DNA of 64,000 nt from Saturnia japonica (taxonomy: Eukaryota; Arthropoda; Insecta; Lepidoptera; Saturniidae), in NCBI GenBank assembly GCA_033032175.1, contig CM065312.1, positions 3,534,001-3,598,000 on the forward strand. The letters run 5' to 3'. This document shows positions 1 through 11,931 of this stretch, piece by piece. The translations under genes were made by a program, and so were the position numbers. Position 1 is the first letter of the stretch. Every line of letters starts with the position of its first letter. Under the pieces are notes generated by a model. That model was not told where the DNA came from. It ran no database searches and worked only from the letters and a program-made list of their open reading frames with translations.

Positions 1-122
1 CCCAATGTCTAACCTTCTGATGTCGAATACATAATCCATTTGATATAACTCGATTAGTTACCCACACCGTGAGTTTGATAATGACTTGAAATGATAAATA
101 ATAGTTATTGAAGCTATATACG

Positions 123-412
123 GGAGTTTTTGGTGGGATGTTGAGCTGCCATGCTCTGGATTATATTAATTAGGTTCTCCGACAGTACATCATGTAATAT
201 TGGTGGTATTTTACATGACATAGTTTGGCTATTGTGCATACGTAAAGTGGATCATACATATAGACTAGAAACATGCATTTTGAGATGTCACAAAAACTTC
301 CTGGATAATCCATTACCATCTTGTTAGACTCCTATTTGAACATTAAAAAATAATATGAGGGTTTAACAACATTGACACTGGCAAGTGCTATTTGCGGCGC
401 TAAAAGAAAAAT
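123..412 (+). repeat. M1 interspersed repeat, copy 1
   Basis: One of six near-full copies in the window of an unclassified repeat of about 300 bp. The family starts close to GGAGTTTTTGGCGGGATCTT and ends in a GACACTGGCAAGTG block followed by GCGGCGCT and an A/GAA-rich tail. No terminal inverted repeats, no ORF and no tRNA-like boxes are visible. This copy is diverged near its 5' end. Other copies: 21062-21360, 25140-25445, 33837-34131 and 52930-53268 (minus), 56352-56668 (plus), with a fragment at 34724-34805. Confidence 0.75.
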
Positions 413-1284
413 TAAAAACGTGTGCGTTTCGGGACGCTCGACTTAAGTGATAACTTAAAGTAATCTAAGTTGAACTATTTATTATTGAAATTGTTTAACT
501 TGAGAAAAGCTTAGGTTATTACTTAAACTTTATGTATATTAATATGATAATGTGAGGAAAGGTTATTTATTAATAAAATCATTTATTGATTATAAAATAT
601 ATTTTATCATTAGTTACAATTCTTGAATATGTACATTAGAACACTGAGTAGAGAAGGGAAGCCAGACAGAGTGTCACCGTAACGCTTTACGTTACGAAAC
701 GGTTTAACCTCCCATAGGTAGTTATCACTTTAAAAAAAAAAAAATATACGGTACATTAAGATAATATAAATCTCGGTCAAATAAATCAAATGAAGGCGAA
801 CTTTGCACACATTAGCTATTTAATTACATATACCAAAAGGCATATTTCATGGCCTAAACTCTAGTGAAATTAACATTTGTATGGATATACAATTTATTTA
901 TTTCAATCTTTTCTCCCTATGTTAAATAGAAATCTATTCTGAATTAGAATTTGGAATTCATTTGATATATAATATAACGCATCTCATCGTCATGCACTAT
1001 AGAAACTGTTTTGTTGGAGTTAAATATTTTCCGATGTAAGCTTAGAGGTATGTTCTACGCGAACAAAACACCAGGTGGCGGTGTATCGTTAATGTCCGTT
1101 GTTAATTAGTCCATACATTTTCCGAGTTGAAATTTCAGTACTATGATGACATAAAAGCATTTTGTAATTTTATGTTCTGACATTTTATCATCAAACGCCC
1201 GTTTCATACTTTACTTTTACTTTACTTTAACTTTACTTTACAAAAAAAGACAGAAGTTACTTAATTCCAATGTACATTTTTTAT
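413..1284. other. AT-rich DNA, nothing recognised
   Basis: No coding signal, repeat copy or structured element was recognised here. It contains short A and T runs and scattered stop codons in all frames. Confidence 0.5.
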
Positions 1285-1645
1285 GATCCGATTTGGATGA
1301 TTCTTTTTTATTGGATAAAGGATACTTACCTCAAGTGTGGTCCCATTTTAATTTCATTGGGTTTGGATTTTCAATTTCGAAGATATACCAAGGAACTCTT
1401 GAAAACCATTGGAAATGGTTTTCTTTGTTGTTAAAAATTATCTTGTCATCAACAAAAAAACGGGAAGTTATTCAGTTCATACTGTTCAATCATAACTTCT
1501 TTGTTTATTAACTGATTTGGATAATTATTTTTTGTTGGATAAGGGGCCCATTTTAATTTCATTGTCATTGGACCTTCAGTTTCAAAGATACACCAAGGAA
1601 CTCTTTAAAAAATGTTGAATTTGGGTTCCTTTTCTGTTAATTTAC
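1285..1645 (+). repeat. Imperfect tandem duplication, period about 225 bp
   Basis: Two diverged copies of the same segment lie head to tail. Both contain a GATTTGGAT...TTGGATAA block, then CCCATTTTAATTTCATTG, then an AAGATA(T/C)ACCAAGGAACTCTT block. The 72-codon open frame at 1293-1511 is made only from this repeat and is not considered a gene. Confidence 0.6.
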
Positions 1646-1799
1646 ATACTTTAGATTGCCTGGAAGACATTGTTCTGCACTTTCCGGTAATTAATAACTC
1701 GATCACAGCGCCCCCTATCGAGATTTTGTATTTTTTCTGAAGATTACAAAGCGAATTTCCTCGGAGCACACTACAAATAATAGTTTATAAAATATTTCT

Positions 1800-1977
1800 A
1801 ATAGGCTCACTGGTAGCGACTACAGACAGACACTGCGGCGATCGACTTGAATTCGAATCCCTGCAACCAAGAGATTTCGGCAAAGGATAACTTTGTAATG
1901 AAACCATAGCATGTTCTAATGCTGGCCTTGCTAGCTACTACCCTTAAGTTGCAAATCTGTCGACAAGCACCTACAAT
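1800..1977 (+). repeat. SINE-A copy (tRNA-derived), diverged
   Basis: A copy of the tRNA-derived SINE best seen at 6287-6572. The B box (ATTCGAATCC, 1851-1860) is recognisable, followed by the CTGCAA...GAGATTTCGG stretch and the GCTAGCTACTACCCTTAAGTTG block typical of the family. The A box is mutated. The 3' third is absent and the copy runs into an inverted repeat. Confidence 0.65.
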
Positions 1978-2052
1978 TCGAGCGAGTTAACTTGACGCCT
2001 CGGTTGGTGAGACGTTTTCTCTCCAAGAGAAGTATCAAGTTAACTCACTCGA
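1978..2052. repeat. Inverted repeat, 18-bp arms
   Basis: TCGAGCGAGTTAACTTGA (1978-1995) and TCAAGTTAACTCACTCGA (2035-2052) are reverse complements with one mismatch, separated by 39 bp. The pair could form a long hairpin or be the ends of a very small MITE. It abuts the SINE-A copy directly. Confidence 0.7.
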
Positions 2053-5009
2053 CTTTTATAGTTGTATTCCATCAGCTGCCGCATCTAGGGCCACATAACT
2101 TCAGGTAAAATTGATGTCAAACGCTATATGTATAAGTAAAAAAAAAAATTGAATTCTATACACTTTTGGCTTCCAATATCACACAAAATTTACGTAAAAA
2201 TTGTATCAATTCCATCCATGTGAGTCAAGTTATATAATATTACTTTTTTTTTCAATAACAAAATTATCTTACTTCATGAAAAGTAAAGAAAGAATTTTGA
2301 ATTCTTACTCGAAGATTCAATCCCAGGTCAATTGCACGATTCTTTCATTATCGTATCTCATTACCACTGCTAAATATAAATGAAGCTTCGTGTACTATTA
2401 TTAAAATATATATCGTATTATATATTATTTTTAAATATTTCAAATATTAATTATCTTTTATTATATAATAACGTAAACAAATTTTAACTCAGCTGCAAAT
2501 AAATCATAATTAGAATAATGTTATAACAAATTTTTATGTATTCTAAATATTAATTCTCGATGATTATTTTGTTTTAATAATTATTGTTGTCGTAACATAC
2601 GATATTATTATTTAACACTTTTTAATAAACTCCAAACAAAAATATGGTAAAGGTAAATACATTTTTTTAAATGTTTTATTGTTATAAATGACCTCTTTTA
2701 CACTTTACCTCACGTTGTGACATAAAACAAAAAATGGATTCTTTGATCCCACGAGAGCTTGTACAAAATGAAAATTTATATGAGTATTTTGGGTGTCCTT
2801 TTGTGAAAAACCTGATTTATTGTCTGAAATATTCATCGGCGGTTATATTGAAAAGATACGTCCCGTTGCCGGCACAATTTCCTTTATGTACGGAAAGCAC
2901 TTTTTAAAGAGATACGCCGTTTAGATAAAATGCTAATTTATTCATTGGCAAAAAGAAGGAAGGCATAAGCCTGCTAAAGATTCAATTTAATCTCAAGTTA
3001 GTAATTTATTTTTGATGTTAAATTAAAATATATAATATGTTTATCGGCTGACGGGGCGCTATTGGTAAATAAATGGTTTGTGTTTATATTTATAATTGGG
3101 TTTTCTTTTTTGGCGAAAGAATTAAAGTCTTTATACACGTTTTTTACCTTTATTATAAATTACTTGGTAACGATACTTCGCCAGATGTCTTGCTAAAAGA
3201 AAAACACCCATCTAAGTAAACTTGAAAAGTAAAACATTATATAGCTACCTAAATACAAAAGTTCATCCAAATTGTTAGACCCATTACCGACAAACTTTTT
3301 CATAATTAAAGAGCTGTGTTAATTTATACAATTATTGTGATTATTTAAAAGTATATTTGTGTATTCCGACAGTATATCACTGTGTATTGAAATAGGTGCA
3401 TGTAGACAAATTTCAGTCCTGCAGTAAGTACAGAATTGATTTAATCGTAATTTTGTAATTGTTTAGACGACTAGGGACATTATACGATAGACATCTTGCT
3501 TTATTGAATGACATTGTAAATTATAATTATACTACCGTGTTTCCCGCATCTTCGTTTGCGTCATAGTTGCATTATTTTCCTTCTTATTTACTTTCTAACT
3601 GAATGATTAGATACCAATTTTCATATATCTACCTTATAATTACGAATTTTTATACAAACTTTCATCCCGCTTTTCACCACTTTAGATATTAATTTTCCGA
3701 AAATACTTAGTGCTCACCTACAGTGTAAAAGGAACCCGCCTGAAAATTTCCACGCCTAGCAACGGTAGTTTGGGTTGTGGGTTGGTGTATGTCAGTTAGT
3801 TATCTTTTTTTATATATATGTTTATGTAGATTCACAATTATAATATTTAGCCCAAATACGGATGCTTAAAGGGCAGAACCGTGATAAAATTTGATTTTAT
3901 TTGGATAAAGTGGTAATTACCTTTTTAAAATCACTCGTATTCAATCTCAGATTGAGTCCGATATGAGATTTTCCCGTGAGAAAAATTTGAAACGAAAAAT
4001 ATTGGATTCTACTTACAAATAGATTTATTTAGCAAAACTGTGAACGGTGGGTTAACTATTAAAATTTATTTATAAAAAAACATACATTTGACTATAAATA
4101 GAGAAAAGGATACATATAAGCTGCTTAAAGTATGGTATATTTCCAATATTAAGGATAAAATCAAACATAGACCTAACATGCAGTTTTATTTTTGCTTTGT
4201 ATTGATTTTGTACAATATCACTATACTTCATATATTTTATGACATTACTTTTACAATCACTTATATTAAGTGGGTTTATTTTGAATGAAACAAATAGATT
4301 AAATACGTCTTTATCTAAACCCACACAACACACTTGATTGTAAAAATAATGTCATGAAGCTTATTTTATATATAGTATGTAGGTAATATCGCTTTATAAT
4401 ATACTGTAATAAATAGTTTCCTTTTTTTTAAAGAAAACTTTTGAATGCAAATCATTTTTGAATTTCTTATTTTAGGTGCAAATAAATTACTTGTATCGGT
4501 TTTGATGAAATATAAATTTATTTTAATTCGTGACTAATCGGTAATGATTTTTATACTTGTAAAGTTAACTTACTGTTTAACATTTGAATTGTACTGTAGC
4601 CCCTAATCTGGATTCCAATTCGAGTTCGATTTACGACGCGTTACGTACACACACTCTCTCGTTTTCGTTTCGCGGCGTATTCGAAAGGGGCGTCAACTAA
4701 ACGGCTTCGTATTGAATGAACGTATCCTTAACAGATTCTCGACGTATGGCACGGCGCGATGGCATATTGCACCTTCAACCTAATGTGTGTATTCTGTGAT
4801 CTTGGTTTATTCCTGACATACTGTTCATTATTTCATCCTACATTTTTTTTGTACTTATGTATGGATTTTTATAAACCAATATTTATTTCGCATCTATATA
4901 CTGTAGTCTAGTTACACAGTTTATAACCATGGAGTACGGATGGGAACTTAAAGTGTGATTTGATTCAGATCAATTTTAAAAAATTGTCAAAGCTCTTTGT
5001 GTTGCGATG
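2053..5009. other. AT-rich DNA, nothing recognised
   Basis: About 3 kb of very AT-rich sequence. Two overlapping short frames on opposite strands near 4070-4333 have biased composition and no recognisable motif, so I do not call them genes. A less AT-rich patch at about 4590-4760 has no assignable function. Confidence 0.5.
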
Positions 5010-5017
5010 GCCTTATC

Positions 5018-5317
5018 CAACGGTACCCAACCTTTTTTCGAAAAGAAAAAAACAAACCAAACCACTTTGATTTACTTGTTGTAAGCAGAGATCACAAGTT
5101 TGAAGAATAAATAATCAATGTAAAAATAAAGTTTAATTTGAACTTTTAGCATAATTAATTATTTGCTCTTGCCCCAGCCATCCACATTCAACAAAACACA
5201 CCAGTAAGCCCGCGTTATAAGAAATTAATAACTTAAAATGAAATAAAAATTTGAAATTTTGTATCTTTTCTGGACTATGTTTTAGGTGGTCTGCGGACCA
5301 TTGGTTGGGAACCCCCC
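5018..5317. mobile_element. hAT-like MITE, 300 bp
   Basis: The terminal inverted repeats are CAACGGTACCCAACC at the left and the reverse complement of GGGGGGTTCCCAACC at the right. The shared CCCAACC core resembles hAT termini. Flanks GCCTTATC (5010-5017) and GTCTAATC (5318-5325) match at 6 of 8 positions, as expected for an aged 8-bp hAT target-site duplication. There is no transposase, so it is non-autonomous. Confidence 0.6.
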
Positions 5318-5325
5318 GTCTAATC

Positions 5326-5829
5326 AAATCTGCACTTGCTTCGATATAACTGTTCACGCTGTGCTCCAATTGATCAGAGATATTAAAAAAATGTGACGAA
5401 TAATCGAAAACAGCACAATTTAAAGAGGTTTATTATAACTATGAATTATTTTTTCTCATTCAAAAGTTTCCCAGTTACTAATTTTATTGGATAGAGCTCT
5501 TTCGCAGATTGAAAGTTTTATTCTGTTGCGTTTTATCTTCTTGAATCGTACTATGTTTACACTTTAAGGATATTTTCCAATATAAAAAGAACGTATGATC
5601 TGTTAGCACTTACGCCGTATTTGTCATTTTTAACAGCAGTGTGTATACTCTAGAGTCTAAAGTATAAATAAATGTGAATACCGCGGCAGAAGGCGAGGGA
5701 TGTCGGCTGTCAGAAATATATCGCGCCTGGGAGACATTTTTGCGGGGAAATTCGAAATGTCTGTATAATGTGGGCTAGTGTAGCGGTAATATACTTGAAT
5801 TTTTCTTTAAATATTTTATAACTTATTAA
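5326..5829. other. No recognised content
   Basis: AT-rich sequence with a slightly GC-richer island at about 5680-5760. No ORF or repeat family was recognised. Confidence 0.45.
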
Positions 5830-5849
5830 ATATATATATATATATATAT
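5830..5849. repeat. (TA)n microsatellite
   Basis: Ten uninterrupted TA units are seen directly. Confidence 0.9.
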
Positions 5850-5965
5850 TATAAAATTAGGATACATAATTATGATATTGTATAATTAAGCATTTTGTGT
5901 TTGAAGTCAAATATAATTGGAGATGCAGTCAAAGATGTAAACACATTAAGTATCAAACTAAAAAA

Positions 5966-6125
5966 AATGTTTATTAAATTTAAGTCCTAAGAAGGTACTT
6001 ATGAACTTTAAAACACTACCACCAGTTCGGAAAACATTCAATACATCGAGAAGAACTGGCCAAAGATTCGAAGGGACTTAAATTTTTTTACTGTTGACAT
6101 AATTTTTGCAGATATTGCAGATATT
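5966..6125 (-). mobile_element. LINE-K 3' end fragment
   Basis: It matches the 3' tail of the LINE at 26035-27157: a TTTATT(A/C)AATTTA block, then ACTTATGAA...AAAACACTAC, then CATCGAGAAGAAC in the same order. It is a severely 5'-truncated non-LTR insertion with no coding remnant long enough to call. Confidence 0.65.
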
Positions 6126-6286
6126 ATTTTAGCGAATTTACAGAGAGAGATTTAAATTTCTTTCGCACCAGGAATCTAGTAGTTAAAGTGATGGGCATTC
6201 GCCATTGAAAAACCTATAAATAACGTTGTCCTACTAAGTTCCACTTAAAATCATTCAATAGATTTCATTTATTTATCCTCTTTTAA

Positions 6287-6572
6287 AGCAATGATGGCTC
6301 AGTGGTAGCGTGTACGAACTCATGTCGATCGACGTGAGTTCGAATCTCTGCAATGAACCTGAGCTTTCGGGGAAGAAAAATATTCTGATGTAATCATAGG
6401 CATAGTGGTAGGTTATTTTCTAATTCTAGCCTTGTTACCTACCACTCTCATGTTGAAAACATGTCACTAAGCTATACATGTGCTTGAGATGCACTTGCGA
6501 GCAAAATTCCTTGACGAGGCTTAGCGTCATACTCTTGGGCCAAAGAACCCAATAACGCTGAACCCATAAAGA
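6287..6572 (+). repeat. SINE-A, reference copy (tRNA-derived)
   Basis: The RNA polymerase III internal promoter is intact: A box TGGCTCAGTGG (6295-6305) and B box GTTCGAATC (6338-6346), in tRNA-like spacing. The tRNA-like head is followed by a tRNA-unrelated body of about 200 bp. It is a SINE, not a tRNA gene, because the acceptor and anticodon stems do not close. Related copies lie at 1800, 11932, 25975, 30390, 30609, 38451 and 59036. Confidence 0.85.
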
Positions 6573-6954
6573 AAACAAAATACATAGAGTTTTTTCGCAT
6601 TCAATCGAATCCCATTTACTGAATTACTTTGTCATTAAAACGATTTCGTGTGTGTTGATTACCTTTCATTAATTTCATCCGAAATACATCCACTGTTGAA
6701 CTTAAAAGAAAAAAAATGTATTAAAAAAACCTTTTTCGGTTAAGTATCATCCATAGTTGGTTAGTATAAAATGAAAGAAAGAAGATACCTATGTTAGTAA
6801 ACGTTAATATTTTGTAACAAGTTCGGTTCTTGTGATACATTTTCGAACAAGATGATCAATAATAGAGGAGTCATACCACCTTGCTATGGTTTTCAGCATA
6901 GGGTTGGAGCTTGCCCGCACTCTGTAGAGCAATGAGGCACATTTTTTAAGCATC
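6573..6954. other. No recognised content
   Basis: AT-rich flank. The short minus-strand frame at 6804-7016 overlaps an RTE remnant and is not a gene. Confidence 0.45.
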
Positions 6955-7160
6955 GCCCAAAGATCGCCACATTTATCTGTATTGTGCTGCTCTGGAATCC
7001 AACAACTCCCCTGCAACCTTCACCAGGTCTTCGGTCTACATTGTAGCAGTTCTACCTACGATGCGTCTTTCGGTACCTGGCCGCCACTACAGAACTCTTT
7101 GACCCCTTCGGCCATCCGTTCTATGAGTTACGTACCTCACCCATTGCTACTTATGTCTAG
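6955..7160 (-). pseudogene. RTE-type reverse transcriptase C-terminal remnant
   Basis: Read on the minus strand, interrupted frames preserve the C-terminal tail typical of insect RTE-like LINEs: a GGQVPKDAS-like block in place of the usual arginine-rich stretch, a TW-x-RLQGSCWIP segment in place of TRW-x-DDL-x-KVAGS-x-WIQ, and a final W-x-x-L motif. Several stops and shifts are present. The same tail type is seen better at 61325-61625. No reverse-transcriptase catalytic motif remains. Confidence 0.6.
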
Positions 7161-7222
7161 CTATTCTTAAAGTTTTGTTGGTGATTTTGGTTCTTCTGTG
7201 GATCTTTATTACCTTAATCTAA

Positions 7223-7584
7223 TCTATATATTAATACGTGAAGCAAAAGCTTTCTGCCGCTATTTATGTGTATTTCGTGCACGAAAGACTGTGAGATTTG
7301 GCATGGTTAAAGTTTATATGGAGAATGAGTGCAGAAAGCTAAAATTTATCTATAATATCTGTTAGGTACTAATATATTAAATTAAATTAATTAATACTGC
7401 GAATTCTAACACGTCCAGTGCCATTGAACTTAGACCCCCCAAAATATTGGCATTGTCACTCAACGAAAACAGTGATGTAGATAATACTCATTGTTTGGGT
7501 TTATGAATACTGCAAATGTTAAACAGAAAATAGTCTATGATTAAAAAGTCGCTGGTTGAATGACTACCTTAGGGCGATCGTTAG
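7223..7584 (+). mobile_element. Helitron-like H1, copy 1
   Basis: It begins TCTATATATTAATACGTG and ends GGGCGATCGTTAG, with A before and T after, the insertion signature of Helitrons. It is 362 bp with no ORF. Four other copies (32665, 42238, 50275, 56839) share both ends. The 3' hairpin seen in other copies is decayed here. The family resembles the short non-autonomous helitrons described in Lepidoptera, but that match is from memory. Confidence 0.8.
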
Positions 7585-8345
7585 TTTAAATAAAAAAATT
7601 GTAATTTCATAGGGTATATTATATAGTAAAAAGACTTATCAATTTATTGTCTCTATTTACAACTACTGCATTATTTGATAACAGAAAGACTAACTTTTCT
7701 TTTATTATTTAGCGTAGAAACATTTGGTCCTTTAATAAAAGAAGGTCTTAATTTATAAGCTTGGCTGCTTCTTGGCAATGAAGTTACTTGGCTCGTTTGC
7801 CGCTTACTTAGCATTCCTGGTTTTCATTATGTCACGTAACAGTGCCAGTTTAGTATAAGTAAAAAAAGTTGGTTAATTTATGTTTAGCGTACAAACAAGA
7901 TGATTGCATAGTAAATTAGTTTGTTTGACTGCGTGGAAAATATTAATGTTACGATAATTATTTTGACAATAGTAATGAAATTTAAGCCTCGTTGATATTC
8001 AGATATCACCATGAACGTTGATCAACACGAGTTTTAGTCTTACAATGGCATGGAAGCATAATAAACATATTATGTTATTTTAACACGTTACTATATAGAA
8101 AACCTAACACTAAATTTCTACTGGTGTGTTTCCTTACATTGGTGAGTCAGTACCATTATGGACACTGCATGCACTTTTTACCCTCATTGTTACGTAACAT
8201 CAGCTGGTCAAATGCTAATCTTTCATCGCTTTCAATTTCCAGAGGTTAATTTTTATTTTCATTGCTTTTCATTAGGAATGTTTTAATACCACTTTAATAT
8301 AATTATATTGCGAGATATGTTGTTATGACGACCGGCTTCCCTAAC
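7585..8345. other. AT-rich DNA, nothing recognised
   Basis: No supported feature. Confidence 0.45.
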
Positions 8346-8475
8346 AGATTCCTCCATCTAAGATACTATTTAATATAAGTCGAAGAATCGTGTCGATGTA
8401 AATATGGAATCCGTACTTATGACTTAGTATTTGCACTATTGACCCGCACTAATATTTACGCATGAGAGCAACAGG
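8346..8475 (+). repeat. R8 dispersed repeat, copy 1
   Basis: The stretch TAAGATACTATTTAA..., GTGTCGATGT..., TATGGAATCCGTA..., TTGCACTATTGAC recurs, in the opposite orientation, at 10915-10990. Two copies in this window define a dispersed repeat of unknown class. Confidence 0.6.
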
Positions 8476-10209
8476 TATGCTCGGTGTTCGTTCGCACCAT
8501 ACAAGCAGGCAAAGACCCGCTTGAAGACATTTTTGCTCAAGCTGTCGGATCGTGAAGACGTTAGTTAATAACTCTTGCTGCTCATAATTCTGCGTAGAAC
8601 ATCTCTGAAGTATGGGTTAGGGCTCTCTCTGAAACGCAGCCAGTGCAAAGCTACGTGTTATAATATTGTGACAAAGAAAGTGCATTTTATACAAAATTAT
8701 TGTGTTAAGGTTCAATTCGAGCTATCATTAATCACGTCTTCTAAATGTTGATGATGTCTTTCTAACCGTTTTTAGAATCAAAGCCTCATATATTTTCAGT
8801 AGCCCTTTTTAAGGTGGTCAAAAGGGTTTTTTCTTCTCTTTATACGTTGAAGGAATGATAAGTGATATAACTAATTTTATCTTTTAATATCTTATTGTGT
8901 TTTTCACATAGGACAACACCTGTTTTAAAAAAAATAGTGATATTAGTCGAGCTATCACGCTTGAATCACATTTGAGATTTTTTATTGTTGTAACGAATTA
9001 CAGTACATTAGTTTTCTCCCTCCGGCTAATTTCCTATTACCAAGACCACTCCCCACTCCCATATTGCACTGGTGCAATAGCGGTTCACAGATAGTAAAAA
9101 GTGATCGACCATACGAGGTGCATTAAAATATTTTGCTATCAAACCAATTTTGTTCATCTCTAATATATTAACCATTAATGTGCTACATCTTAAGTTCATA
9201 GTGAAAGTGAAGCAGTTCGGATGCCCTGAAACTCAGCACGGCACCTGCACCAGACGTAAGTAACTTTATATTCATTACTTCCCTCGCCTTGTGCCACGTG
9301 CTTTTATAAAATACAATAATCCTTTGAACAAGCGCCTACAATATTAATATTAAACTTGTTTGCACTAAAAACTAAAATAGTTAAGTATTAAAGTTTTACA
9401 GCTTTTCACAAAATATATTATATAATACGAGTTGAACCTTTTTATGCTTAAATTAATATAACTTGTATTAAGTTTACTACATCTGTATTTATATTTGCGT
9501 TAACGTTTACAATACCTTTAAATGGTGTAGAATTTATGAATATTTCGTACACATTAAGAATTTAAGCACTGTATGTTTTCTGAATAAAATAAAATAAATA
9601 AATAAATTTCTTTGATCATTTTAAAGTTTTTTTTTTTGCAAAATAACAACTTCTAGTAAGATAAATACTAAAGAATTGTTATACCTTCTTTTAAATGGAG
9701 ACACAGATTTAGACCTAAAGTATATTTTATATTTCTAAAATTTCATTAGATTTACGTATCGGTAAACAACATTAATTGTAAGTTAGGCACCAAAGTAGGC
9801 TCGCTAGGATGATCACAAACAATAGACTCTTCAATCAATATTTTATCTAATAAATTGCCTAATATGAGAATAATGAAAAAAATTTGTAAAGTAGAGCATT
9901 TTGAATGTATCTGTAGTTTATATGGGTCATGAATCAAGTGATTAATGTCGGTACTATTTACAAAGTTAGGGTATTTTGAATTATGACAAGTAAAATCCAG
10001 CTATTCTAGTAAGAATTATCAGTTATTACCAAATGGTAAGGTGCCATTCCACTTTCGGAGGGATCTACACAAACTGGCCTGAGGTTCAGAAGTCGATAAA
10101 TCTCAAACATAACTCTGGCCCAAACTAAGAAATTATGACCAGCGTTACCCGATACCGACACACTAGGTTTGGTTAGGTTGGAGTTGGGACAAAGAATAGG
10201 CGAGTGTCA
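8476..10209. other. AT-rich DNA, nothing recognised
   Basis: About 1.7 kb without a supported gene or repeat. The minus-strand frame at 9752-9937 has no family resemblance. Confidence 0.45.
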
Positions 10210-10459
10210 GAGTTTTGTGCATTCATGAGTACTAGTACAATGGTCAAAAAGTAATCTATACTAATACTATAAAACTCAAGAAAATGTAAGTATGGGAAGT
10301 GAAATCAACTATATGCTACACAAGTGTGTAGGAGGAGTTTCGTGCATTCATGACTACTAGTACAATGGTCAATAAGTAATCTATACTAATACTATAAAAC
10401 TCAAGAAAATGTAAGTATGGGAAGTGAAATCAACTATATGCTACACAAGTGTGTAGGAG
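10210..10459 (+). repeat. Tandem duplication, 2 x 125 bp
   Basis: Units 10210-10334 and 10335-10459 differ at only a few positions, for example GAGTTTTGTGC versus GAGTTTCGTGC and TCAAAAAG versus TCAATAAG. Each unit holds a CTATACTAATACTATAAAACTC stretch resembling the 5' terminus of lepidopteran Helitrons, so the unit may derive from one. Confidence 0.9.
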
Positions 10460-10755
10460 GCGATACGATGGAGAGTTGATTGAACACGGGTGAAAATAAT
10501 AAACTCTAAATAATAATTATTTATATAGCCTCAAAGACTATCTAGGGTATCAAGGGTATTGTAAATAATGCTCTCTATAATCACTTGAGTGATTATTGTA
10601 GGATACTAGATGGTAATAAATGATAATTGTGTTCTAATAGTAGAACTCGTGAAATTAGTCTTGTTTCGGGATAAGCCGGTGTATACCCAATAATCAAGCG
10701 AAATAAATGGTAGAGATTTATACTCCACTACTAGAGCGAGAATTATTTCAAGCTT
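10460..10755. other. No gene; weak repeat similarity
   Basis: The stretch at about 10668-10735 (ATAAGCCGGTGTATAC, AATCAAGCG, AGAGATTTATACTCC) resembles 31970-32040, suggesting an old dispersed repeat. No ORF. Confidence 0.4.
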
Positions 10756-10990
10756 TTTTTTCGAAGTGACTGTACTATTGACCAGGAGCTTTTAACAGCT
10801 TCATCTGGCTTGTTGGCGAATATAGAAGGCTCTCGGCAGAAAAAAGGGTAACGAGCTCAAGGGCGCCAAAGTTACTGGACAAATATTTTGCTATCATGGC
10901 CAGTCAATAGTACGAATACTGAGTTAATTAATACGGATTCCATAATCACATCGACATGATTCTCCGGCTTATTTTAAATAGTATCTTATT
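10756..10990 (-). repeat. R8 repeat copy 2, with an 11-bp TIR unit
   Basis: On the minus strand it matches 8346-8475. Its left part is a 142-bp unit bounded by perfect 11-bp inverted repeats GTACTATTGAC (10772-10782) and GTCAATAGTAC (10903-10913). The unit may be a small MITE inserted in, or forming the end of, a larger repeat. Confidence 0.6.
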
Positions 10991-10994
10991 TAAT

Positions 10995-11444
10995 ATCAGC
11001 TGTGCCCGTGGCTGCGCTTGCGTGGACTACAGAACGCCGTCGATCAGGCACACGCGCGTATCTTATTACTCCCGCTCCCGTTTATTTTAAAGATAAAAAT
11101 GCTTATTGTGGTTGATCCTTAGAAGATAAATATATGCTTGCGTTGACTTTTTTGTAGGTATTTTTAATATCCACAATTATGAAATATATTAAATTGAAAT
11201 ATCTGATCGAAGTGATTCACCATGACCAATCTTTTTTATTTGCATGGAACTGAATTTTTTTTTTCTAAAATAAAAGTAGCATAAGTTACTCCTTATACCA
11301 TCTTATAACCTTTAACACATTTAAAAAATTTAAAAATACATAGGTTTTTTGTTATAGATGTCGTATATACTTTTATATGCATTTAGTAAAAAGCTGTAAT
11401 TTAGATATTACAAACAGACACTTCAATTTTATTAATTGTATAGA
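10995..11444 (-). mobile_element. Helitron-like H2, copy 1
   Basis: On the minus strand it starts with TCTATACAATTAATAAAA, followed by the TGAAGTGTCTGTTTGTAATAT block, and ends with GCCACGGGCACAGCTGA. Its middle shares the TTTAAA(A)TAA, CGGGAGCGGG and GGTCATGGTGAATCA blocks with copies 16866-17382 and 35592-36118. The usual CTAG end has mutated to CTGA. It is non-autonomous. Confidence 0.75.
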
Positions 11445-11931
11445 TGACTTGTATAATATAGTTATTAGAGGAAATTGCTTCCATATTTGGTTATTAGAAA
11501 GTTTTACCATGGAATTATGGTTTAGGGAAGATTGAAGTAGAGGATCTTTAGATGTATCATCGTGTCAGTTCAAGACCAAAAACGAGACCGAGACCGAGAC
11601 GGGAGTCCTGACAGCTGAAATAGCTGAATAGTTTCGTGGATACTGAACGACTGGTTCAAGTCACAAGGGAATACAATATTGTATTGTTAGAACTATAATT
11701 TGACGTTGTAAATTACTCTTTGAGAATCTATATTGAATAATAGCTATGCCAGCAACTTCCAATTATTGTATATTATTCCCTGTCTATCACAATTTATTAA
11801 AAATCTTGCCAGATCGTAGATTCGTTAGAAACTAGCCAAGATTACTCTCTGAAATGGACTTTACCTGGCAATTAAATTCCCGTAAAAATCTGTTCAGTCA
11901 TTTCGATGATCATAAAATTTGTTTTGTTTTA
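11445..11931. other. No recognised content
   Basis: Includes a short GAGACC-type repeat at about 11582-11603. No gene. Confidence 0.45.

Noticed and set aside
6295..6346. tRNA gene suggested by A and B boxes
   Set aside because: No closing acceptor or anticodon stems, and seven related dispersed copies: it is a SINE head. The same applies to SINE-B at 24022-24072.
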